DNA of 5,712 nucleotides from Flavobacteriaceae bacterium (lineage in GTDB: Bacteria; Bacteroidota; Bacteroidia; Flavobacteriales; Flavobacteriaceae). Position numbers and translations under genes: made by a program. The DNA is taken from NCBI GenBank assembly GCA_027068695.1, contig JAMOMG010000327.1:1-5712 (forward strand), written 5' to 3'. Numbering within the stretch: position 1 is the stretch's first letter; each line of letters starts with the position of its first letter. The notes beneath the pieces are model-generated. The model made no database searches and was not told where the DNA came from. It saw nothing but the letters and a program-made list of their open reading frames with translations. Of this stretch, positions 1 to 5,108 are shown in pieces.

Positions 1-89
1 TCTTCTTTTTTAAGTAGTTTGTCTTTTCTTCTTTTTAAACGTTTTTTTTCTCTTTCTTTTTTACCAAATGTTTCTTGTGATCCAGCCAT
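1..89 (-). CDS. Cold-shock-domain protein, N-terminal fragment (runs off left edge)
   Basis: An ATG at 87-89 opens a frame with no stop to the window edge, giving 29 codons that begin MAGSQETFGKKEREKKRL and continue Lys/Arg-rich. This resembles the basic N-terminal extension of the roughly 150-residue cold-shock-domain proteins common in Flavobacteriia, where a charged tail precedes a C-terminal RNA-binding CSD beta barrel. The CSD itself, with its RNP motifs, lies outside the window, so the assignment rests on the N-terminus alone. There is no clear Shine-Dalgarno sequence before the ATG, only AT-rich sequence, which is usual in this phylum. The leader is probably long (see the promoter candidate at 249-256). 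Another short Lys-rich protein cannot be excluded. Confidence 0.6.
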   Translation of the reverse strand, partial: MAGSQETFGKKEREKKRLKRRKDKLLKKE

Positions 90-185
90 TAATTTATATA
101 GTTATATTTTTTATTGTTAAAACTGATATTTTTATACAGTTAGGGTTGTCATTTTAACGAATTCAAAAGATAATACAATATCTAA

Positions 186-201
186 AGTCGTTATAACAAC
201 T
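186..201. repeat. 16-bp imperfect palindrome around GTTATAAC
   Basis: The sequence AGTCGTTATAACAACT is a dyad with an exact 8-base core GTTATAAC (190-197) and one mismatch in the arms. It is flanked by CTAAA (182-186) and TTTAG (205-209), which can also pair. In a minus-strand transcript the mismatch becomes a G-U pair, so the site could be a hairpin in the leader of the cold-shock-type gene. As DNA it could be an operator for a dimeric regulator. The sequence does not decide between these, and chance is possible in DNA this AT-rich. Confidence 0.3.
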
Positions 202-248
202 AGTTTTAGTGTTTTATAAATTTTATAAAAAGAACATTAAAACTTTTG

Positions 249-256
249 CAAATGTA
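249..256 (-). promoter_or_regulatory. Candidate -7 element for the cold-shock-type gene
   Basis: Read on the minus strand this is TACATTTG, an exact match to the Bacteroidota -7 consensus TAnnTTTG. A TTG is present upstream (283-285 on the plus strand as CAA), but about 5 bases farther than the usual -33 spacing, so the -33 element is not convincing. Transcription would start near 245 and give a leader of roughly 155 nt, plausible for a cold-shock gene. A near-match (TATCTTTTG with one extra spacer base) lies around 165-173 and is an alternative. Confidence 0.3.
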
Positions 257-324
257 GTGTTTCAAATTTAAAATTCATAAAACAATTTATGTAATTTATT
301 TTTTTATTATTCAGGCTTAGCACA

Positions 325-1170
325 TTAAACCAGTAAAAAGTTAAAGATATCTCCTTCTTTTTTTTGTGCTAAAATAGCAATTGACTTTTCTGTTAACTGA
401 AGTATTCGTGGATAACCACCCGTTGTTTGAGCATCTTTCATTAGGATAATTAACTGACCTGAAGGTATTAGTTGAACTGTTCCTGGTAAAACAGGGCTTG
501 TAAGAATTGATTTACTGTGTTTAATAACCGTTTCTTTTACCCTATACCCCATTCTATCCATTAAATTTGAAATAGTATACTTATTTGAGCATATTTTTTG
601 TTGCTCTTCTAATGTGAATAAATTAAAATCAGGGCCTTTATAAACCTCTAATATATTAGTTTCAAAAAATAGTGTTGTACTTTTAATTGCTGAATTAAAA
701 GGAACTATATCATCTACATAGCTGTCATACAATATTGTATCATGTTTTTTAAGAGAGTCTTTTAAAGTAATTCCGTTATAAAATGATCTGCTTTTTAGAA
801 CCTTTGCGGTTTTAAAACCACCTTTAACAGCTAAATAGCATCGTAACCCTTTTGTTAATTCTCCAAAGGAAAGAATATCACCTTTTTTAATTGAATATTT
901 TTTATAATTAGCGATGCTAATATTATTGAGTTTTGCAGACATTTCAGCTCCTGTAATTGTAATAACTGTTGGAATTGTAAATTCTAACTTTGGGCCGTAC
1001 ATTGTAACTTCCAATACTGCATCATTTTTGTTGTTATTTAATAATGCATTTGCAAAATTTGCAGAAATAGTATCCATTGTTCCACTAGTAGGAACACCTA
1101 TGTTTCTATATCCAAATCTCCCAATATCTTGGACAGAAGTGTGTAACCCAGCTTGAAGAACTCTAATCAT
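325..1170 (-). CDS. pxpC: 5-oxoprolinase subunit PxpC (AHS2 / KipA-like)
   Basis: This is the third subunit of the ATP-dependent 5-oxoprolinase PxpABC, a cytosolic complex that hydrolyses 5-oxo-L-proline to L-glutamate. The 281-residue product carries the AHS2 family signatures in order. They are AGLHTSVQDIGRFGYRNIGV at 7-26 followed by PTSGTMD, NDAVLEV near 49-55, YLAVKGGF at 112-119, SNLMDRMGYRV at 201-211, TSPVLPGTVQ at 224-233, and ILMKDAQTTGGYPRI at 242-256. It is slightly short for the family (often about 290-330), but both ends look complete. Its ATG overlaps the pxpB stop as ATGA (1167-1170), implying translational coupling. Older annotations call such proteins biotin-dependent carboxyltransferases or KipI antagonists. 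With pxpA and pxpB adjacent, the 5-oxoprolinase reading is much better supported. It is the last gene of the operon, and no convincing intrinsic terminator follows it. Confidence 0.94.
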   Translation of the reverse strand: MIRVLQAGLHTSVQDIGRFGYRNIGVPTSGTMDTISANFANALLNNNKNDAVLEVTMYGPKLEFTIPTVITITGAEMSAKLNNISIANYKKYSIKKGDILSFGELTKGLRCYLAVKGGFKTAKVLKSRSFYNGITLKDSLKKHDTILYDSYVDDIVPFNSAIKSTTLFFETNILEVYKGPDFNLFTLEEQQKICSNKYTISNLMDRMGYRVKETVIKHSKSILTSPVLPGTVQLIPSGQLIILMKDAQTTGGYPRILQLTEKSIAILAQKKEGDIFNFLLV

Positions 1171-1898
1171 TTAGCTACGCTTTTTAATTTATAAATCCCT
1201 GCTTCTATTTCAAGTTTTATGCTTTTAAATTCTCCCTTTGAAATTGGGTTAAATTTAACTTTATCACCGGGAATTACTAAACAAGGTTTTTCTCTATTAA
1301 TCTCAAAAATTGAAATAGGCGTTTTGCCAATAATATGCCAACCTCCAGGTGAAATTTTAGGGTATATTCCTGTTTGTTTCCCTCCAATAGCAATGGCGCC
1401 TTTTGGAACCTCTAAACGAGGTATATCTCTTCTTTTAAAATGTAATTTTTTTGATAAGCCACCTAAGTATAAAAAACCTGGTAAAAATCCAATACCAAAT
1501 ACGGTATATAAACTGCTACTGTGTGTTGAGATAATTTCTTCAATACTTATTTTTTTTTGTAAAGATAGAAATGGTAAATCTATCCCAAATTCAATATCAT
1601 AGCAAACAGGTATTTCCCAAATAGTTGTTTTTAAATTATTTTTAGAAGCTAATCTTTGGTTATAAAGAAATTGAAGCTCTTTCTTTAAATTAATGTAATT
1701 TATTTTATTGTAATTATATATTACTAGTAATGAGCTATATACAAAGTTAACCTCAAGTATGTATTTGATGTTCTGATTATTTATTTTAAAACTAAAATTA
1801 CGGATATCATCTAAAATATCAATTGAAATATTTTGAGGCCATTCAATTAAAATAGCTGATTCTCCAAAAGGTTTATATGTTAATTTAAATGTGCTCAC
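1167..1898 (-). CDS. pxpB: 5-oxoprolinase subunit PxpB (AHS1 / KipI-like)
   Basis: This is the second subunit of the PxpABC 5-oxoprolinase. The 243-residue product shows the AHS1 hallmarks: an N-terminal PFGESAILIEW at 10-20, VYSSLLVIY at 53-61, IPVCYDIEFGIDL at 96-108, FGIGFLPGFLYLGGL at 134-148, PRLEVPKGAIAIGGKQTGIYP at 160-180 and SPGGWHIIGKTP at 183-194. The start is a GTG (1896-1898) that overlaps the pxpA stop as GTGA. I prefer it because the conserved N-terminal strand follows directly and no upstream or nearby ATG exists in frame. The family also includes B. subtilis KipI, an inhibitor of the sporulation kinase KinA. That role is not expected here, since a flavobacterium has no KinA sporulation pathway and the other Pxp subunits are adjacent. 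Confidence 0.94.
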   Translation of the reverse strand: MSTFKLTYKPFGESAILIEWPQNISIDILDDIRNFSFKINNQNIKYILEVNFVYSSLLVIYNYNKINYINLKKELQFLYNQRLASKNNLKTTIWEIPVCYDIEFGIDLPFLSLQKKISIEEIISTHSSSLYTVFGIGFLPGFLYLGGLSKKLHFKRRDIPRLEVPKGAIAIGGKQTGIYPKISPGGWHIIGKTPISIFEINREKPCLVIPGDKVKFNPISKGEFKSIKLEIEAGIYKLKSVAK

Positions 1899-2623
1899 AA
1901 CAAACTTTCACCTGCTTTTTTTAAAGATAAATACTTTACAATTTCAACTGCGTTTTTAGTATCAGAATGTACACAAAAAGTAGTTGCTTTTATTTTTTTT
2001 TTGTTTCCTGAAATCGTGGTTACTTTTTCTTCTGTTAACATTTCTAAAACATGTTTAAAAATAGCTTGTTTATTTGTAATTAAAGCTTCTTTATTTTTTC
2101 TTGAAACCAAACTTAAATCATCATTGTAATTTCTATCAGCAAAAGCTTCGTAAATGATTACAAATCCTTTTTCTTTAGCTTTTTTTGCGATTACAGAGTT
2201 ATAAGGAACGTACAATTTTACAGTTTTTTTATAAGGTAAAATGCTTTCTAAAAATTGCAACGCTAATTTATTATTTTTGGCTATATCATTATACAATGCT
2301 CCATGTGGCTTAATGTGGTGTAGGGTCACTCCTTTCTCTTTGGTAACTTTTAAAAGAGAATTTATTTGATTTTGAATAGAATTTCTTAATTTGTTTTCTT
2401 CAATAATCATTGTTTTTCTACCGAAATTTTCTTTATCAGGGTAAGAAGGGTGAGCTCCAATTTTAACATTGTATTTTATTGCTAATTCCACAACAAAATT
2501 CATTGTTTTCATATTTCCTGCATGACCTTTGCAAGCTATATTACACGATTGGATATAAGGCATCAATAAATCTTCATTATGAATACCTTCACCCACATCA
2601 CAATTAATCTCTAGTTTTTTCAT
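1895..2623 (-). CDS. pxpA: 5-oxoprolinase subunit PxpA (LamB/YcsF family)
   Basis: This is the first subunit of ATP-dependent 5-oxoprolinase, from the LamB/YcsF family, whose fold resembles the TIM-barrel carbohydrate deacetylases. The 242-residue product, close to the usual 245-255, has INCDVGEG at 6-13, CNIACKGHAGN at 27-37, IGAHPSYPDKENFGR at 55-69, HIKPHGALYN at 103-112, EAFADRNYNDDLSLVSR at 159-175 and FCVHSDT at 216-222. Two small departures from the forms I remember are IACKGHAGN (commonly IACGFHAGD or IACGGHAGD) and CVHSD (commonly CVHGD). The acidic and histidine residues of the motifs are kept, so the protein should be active. The ATG lies only two bases after the stop of the upstream transporter gene, and the TGA overlaps the GTG of pxpB, so the whole operon is probably translated in a coupled way. 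Confidence 0.95.
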   Translation of the reverse strand: MKKLEINCDVGEGIHNEDLLMPYIQSCNIACKGHAGNMKTMNFVVELAIKYNVKIGAHPSYPDKENFGRKTMIIEENKLRNSIQNQINSLLKVTKEKGVTLHHIKPHGALYNDIAKNNKLALQFLESILPYKKTVKLYVPYNSVIAKKAKEKGFVIIYEAFADRNYNDDLSLVSRKNKEALITNKQAIFKHVLEMLTEEKVTTISGNKKKIKATTFCVHSDTKNAVEIVKYLSLKKAGESLL

Positions 2624-2625
2624 AA

Positions 2626-3828
2626 TTACAGTAATTCAAATACTTTTAAAATACTTTTAAATCCTAAAATTATGGTAACTAGGATTATAATTCCTGAAAT
2701 AATATTTTGGAAAATACCATTTTTATAAGTTCCTAAAACGGTTGTTTTATTAACAATCCATAACAAAAACAAGGCTATAACAGGTAATAAAATGCCATTA
2801 GCTACTTGTGCAAATTTTATAATTTCAATAGGATTAATTTTAAAAGATGAAAATACAACTCCCAAGACTAAAATTAAAAACCATACCATTCTAAATTTAA
2901 TATTTTTCAAGTCTACATCCCATCCGAAACAGCTTCTAGCTACATAAGCCGCTGCCAATGGTGCTGTAATTGCTGATGTAATACCTGCAGCAAACAAACC
3001 AATGCCTAAAAAATATTTCGCAAAATTTCCATATAAAGGCTCTAAACCTTTGGCTAAATCTATTCCATTTTTTATTTCCACTCCGTTAATAGAGGATGCA
3101 GCTATAATAATTGACATAGATACAAATCCACCTAAAATAATTGCAATAAAAGTATCTTTTCTTGCAAACTTTAAATCGTTTTTATTTTTCCATTTTTCTT
3201 TTACCAAAGAAGCGTGTAAAAATAAATTATACGGAACAACAGTAGTTCCTATTAAACCTATAATAGTTAGTACACTTCCATTAGGGAAAGAAGGAATAAA
3301 CATCCCTTTCAACATTAAACTAATATTTGGCTTGGTTATAATTGCTGTTAACAGAAATGATATACTCATAATTATCACTAAAAAAACCAAACTACGCTCT
3401 AGTATTTTATAATTTCCAATATATAATAATACAAAAGCAATAACACCAATGATTATTGGGTATAAATAATACAAATGATTACCAAATATAGCTGAGATAC
3501 CTAAAGATGCACCACTTATATTCCCTGCTTCATAAGCAGCATTTCCAACTACAATAGCCGATAAAATTAAAAAGATAGTTATTTTATTAAGTATTGGAGA
3601 TTTAATTTGCTCTTTTATAACCTGTGCTAATCCTTTTTGGGTAATAATACCAATCCTAGCAGACATCTCTTGTAAGATAACAGTTGCTACAATAGACAAA
3701 GTCATTGCCCAAAGCAAAGAATATCCATATTTAACACCCGCAAGTGTACATAAAGTTACTGTACCTGGACCAATAAAGGCAGCTGCAACTAATACACCTG
3801 GACCAGTGTTTTTAAACCATTTTATCAT
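2626..3828 (-). CDS. NRAMP-fold transporter lacking the canonical metal site (YcsG-like)
   Basis: This is a 400-residue inner-membrane protein with about 11 hydrophobic segments and the NRAMP (LeuT/APC-type) layout. TM1 reads GPGVLVAAAFIGPGTVT (9-25), followed by AGVKYGYSLLW (30-40) and QEMSARIGI (53-61); TM6 reads IGTTVVPYNLFLHASLV (193-209). In metal-transporting NRAMPs, TM1 has DPGN and TM6 has MPH. Here the corresponding residues are G20-P-G-T23 and V198-P-Y200, so the Asp, Asn and Met metal ligands are gone. It is the first gene of the pxp operon, two bases before pxpA. From memory, B. subtilis carries an NRAMP-family gene, ycsG, in its ycsF-kipI-kipA cluster, so the association appears conserved. 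The cargo is unknown; 5-oxoproline or another organic solute is my inference. I chose the ATG at 3826-3828, which sits directly before the conserved TM1. A start at 3948 would add 40 unrelated residues and overlap the divergent sirtuin gene. Confidence 0.88.
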   Translation of the reverse strand: MIKWFKNTGPGVLVAAAFIGPGTVTLCTLAGVKYGYSLLWAMTLSIVATVILQEMSARIGIITQKGLAQVIKEQIKSPILNKITIFLILSAIVVGNAAYEAGNISGASLGISAIFGNHLYYLYPIIIGVIAFVLLYIGNYKILERSLVFLVIIMSISFLLTAIITKPNISLMLKGMFIPSFPNGSVLTIIGLIGTTVVPYNLFLHASLVKEKWKNKNDLKFARKDTFIAIILGGFVSMSIIIAASSINGVEIKNGIDLAKGLEPLYGNFAKYFLGIGLFAAGITSAITAPLAAAYVARSCFGWDVDLKNIKFRMVWFLILVLGVVFSSFKINPIEIIKFAQVANGILLPVIALFLLWIVNKTTVLGTYKNGIFQNIISGIIILVTIILGFKSILKVFELL

Positions 3829-3860
3829 TTTATAAAATATATTAATGAAAACTTTAATCT

Positions 3861-3868
3861 CAAAAATA
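3861..3868 (-). promoter_or_regulatory. Candidate -7 element for the transporter-pxpABC operon
   Basis: On the minus strand this reads TATTTTTG, an exact TAnnTTTG match. It would place the start of transcription near 3857 and leave a leader of about 29 nt before the ATG at 3828, a normal length. No clear TTG or TTTG lies at the -33 position, so the call rests on one element and on its position in the only spacer ahead of the operon. Confidence 0.4.
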
Positions 3869-3891
3869 CCTAAAAACTTTAATATAAATTT

Positions 3892-3899
3892 TACTTTTG
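3892..3899 (+). promoter_or_regulatory. Candidate -7 element for the sirtuin gene
   Basis: The sequence TACTTTTG matches TAnnTTTG exactly on the plus strand. Transcription would begin near 3902 and leave a leader of only about 12 nt before the ATG at 3914. That is short for this phylum, so the true start could lie elsewhere. No convincing -33 TTG is present upstream. It sits about 24 bases from the opposing candidate at 3861-3868, so both could share one control region. Confidence 0.33.
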
Positions 3900-3913
3900 A
3901 ATAAATTATTAAT

Positions 3914-4603
3914 ATGAAAAAAATAGTAGTTCTTACAGGTGCTGGCATTAGTGCTGAAAGTGGTATTAAAACTTTTCGGGATGCTAATGGACTTTGGGAA
4001 GGTCATGATATTATGGAAGTGGCTTCTCCAATTGGATGGGATAGAAATAAAAATTTAGTGTTGGATTTTTATAATAAGCGAAGAGCTCAGTTACTTAACG
4101 TTAAACCAAACCAAGGACATAAAGCATTAGTATTACTCGAAAAGAAATACAATGTTACCATTATAACTCAAAATGTTGATGATTTACATGAACGTGCCGG
4201 TAGTTCAACTGTTTTGCACTTGCATGGGGAGCTATTAAAAGTACGAAGTACGACAAATAAATCTCTTATTTATGATTGGAAGAAAGAGTTAAAAATTGGT
4301 GATGTATGTGAAGAAGGGGGCCAACTGAGGCCACATATTGTTTGGTTTGGAGAAATGGTTCCAATGCTTGACAAAGCTGTAGAAATAACAGCAGAAGCAG
4401 ATATTTTAATAATAATTGGAACATCTATGCAGGTATATCCTGCAGCCAATTTAATTAATTATACAAAGGCTAGTATTCCTATATATTTTATTGATCCAAA
4501 ACCTACAATTAATCGTAAGAGTTATTCAAATTTAAAAATTGTTGCAGAAAAGGCCTCTATTGGTGTGATTAATGTGGTGAATGAATTAATTGGCCTACAG
4601 TAG
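3914..4603 (+). CDS. cobB: NAD-dependent protein deacylase, class III sirtuin (CobB type), zinc-cysteine-less
   Basis: This is a cytosolic sirtuin that removes acyl groups from protein lysines using NAD, releasing nicotinamide and O-acyl-ADP-ribose. Visible motifs in the 229-residue product are GAGISAESGIKTFRDANGLW (9-28), TQNVDDLHERAGS (85-97), HLHGEL with the presumed catalytic H104, RPHIVWFGE (139-147), GTSMQVYPAA (169-178) and IDPKP (193-197). Y53 and R56 in DFYNKRR correspond to the Tyr/Arg pair that lets class III sirtuins (E. coli CobB, human SIRT5) bind succinyl- or malonyl-lysine, so desuccinylase activity is likely. The zinc ribbon expected between about 110 and 138 lacks the usual two CxxC pairs: only C132 is present. 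Length fits the short bacterial form without an N-terminal extension. It is transcribed away from the pxp operon, and its 3' end overlaps the opposing downstream gene by 35 bases. Confidence 0.93.
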   Translation: MKKIVVLTGAGISAESGIKTFRDANGLWEGHDIMEVASPIGWDRNKNLVLDFYNKRRAQLLNVKPNQGHKALVLLEKKYNVTIITQNVDDLHERAGSSTVLHLHGELLKVRSTTNKSLIYDWKKELKIGDVCEEGGQLRPHIVWFGEMVPMLDKAVEITAEADILIIIGTSMQVYPAANLINYTKASIPIYFIDPKPTINRKSYSNLKIVAEKASIGVINVVNELIGLQ

Positions 4604-5048
4604 AAAATAGTTTACCATTTGAAATTTGACTTCCTTTTTCAATCAGGTCAAAAAGTTCTAAGTTTCTTTCTTTTGAGTATTTTTTTACAGCTTTAAAATA
4701 TTCAATACTATCATCTAAAGGATTTTGTAAAAACCATTTAAAATCTGTTGGGTTTAAAAAGCTTTTATCTTTATTTTTAAGTTTAATGTAAATTCGTATC
4801 ATTTCTTTAGAATTACATTTAAATAAATTAATGTCATTGTCAGAGATATGCTCTAAGTAGTTCGTTTTTGTTAACACATCTTCCCAAACCAAATCACTAA
4901 ATATATTCAACTCCTCTTCAGCCATTAATGGTTTTTCTTTTTTAATGGTATTCCATTCCTTAATATCAATTTGCTGAGTTGCTAAAAATTTAGCAAATTC
5001 GTTGTGTAATTCTAAAAATTGCTCTTTTGTTAACTGTCTGTATTTCAT
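4569..5048 (-). CDS. Small protein of unknown function, DUF6495-like
   Basis: The 159-residue product starts MKYRQLTKEQFLELHNEFA and continues FLATQQIDIKEWNTIKKEKP, then EELNIFSDLVWEDVLTKTNYLEHIS (about 65-89). I recognise this pattern from conserved Bacteroidota proteins called DUF6495, from memory only. It has no signal peptide or membrane segment and is charged with amphipathic stretches, so it is probably a soluble cytosolic alpha-helical protein. No catalytic motif is apparent. The ATG at 5046-5048 directly precedes the conserved-looking N-terminus and no Shine-Dalgarno sequence is visible. The gene ends inside the opposing sirtuin gene, with 35 bases shared, and is separated from the TonB-dependent receptor gene upstream by an intrinsic terminator, so it is probably its own transcription unit. 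The reality of the gene is well supported; the family name less so. Confidence 0.75.
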   Translation of the reverse strand: MKYRQLTKEQFLELHNEFAKFLATQQIDIKEWNTIKKEKPLMAEEELNIFSDLVWEDVLTKTNYLEHISDNDINLFKCNSKEMIRIYIKLKNKDKSFLNPTDFKWFLQNPLDDSIEYFKAVKKYSKERNLELFDLIEKGSQISNGKLFSTVGQLIHSPH

Positions 5049-5058
5049 AAATTAGAAG

Positions 5059-5087
5059 ATAAAAAAACCGCCCAATTTTGGGCGGTT
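5059..5087 (-). terminator. Intrinsic terminator of the TonB-dependent receptor gene
   Basis: A perfect inverted repeat pairs AACCGCCC (5066-5073) with GGGCGGTT (5080-5087) around a 6-base loop AATTTT; the loop edges can pair two further bases. Read on the minus strand, the GC-rich stem is followed at once by a run of seven T (5067-5061). It lies 22 bases past the receptor stop codon and stands out as GC-rich in very AT-rich surroundings. On the plus strand the hairpin is followed by TTCAAATATAATAA, so it is a poor terminator in that direction. Confidence 0.92.
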
Positions 5088-5108
5088 CAAATATAATAAT
5101 TTTAAAAT

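Noticed and set aside
212..230. Inverted/direct repeat TTTTATAAA twice in tandem
   Set aside because: It is purely A and T with a one-base gap, so it cannot form a stable hairpin and is expected by chance at this base composition.
276..291. CATAAA/TTTATG hairpin as a terminator for the pxp operon
   Set aside because: The stem has six mostly A-T pairs and no proper T-run follows on the minus strand, so it is too weak to call.
914..1156. 80-codon plus-strand open frame
   Set aside because: It lies fully inside pxpC on the opposite strand and shows no family resemblance; it is a shadow of the real gene.
1219..1602. 127-codon plus-strand open frame
   Set aside because: It is antisense to the conserved core of pxpB and looks like a composition-driven shadow.
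1167..1898. KipI-type sporulation kinase inhibitor as the role of the AHS1 protein
   Set aside because: All three Pxp subunits are adjacent in one operon and the organism type lacks the sporulation kinase, so 5-oxoprolinase is the better reading.
3002..3412. 136-codon plus-strand open frame
   Set aside because: It is antisense to the transporter gene; hydrophobic stretches mirror the membrane segments of the real protein.
3829..3948. 40-residue N-terminal extension of the transporter from an upstream ATG at 3948
   Set aside because: It would cross the divergent promoter region and overlap the sirtuin start by 35 bases, has no family-like sequence, and the ATG at 3828 sits right before the conserved TM1.
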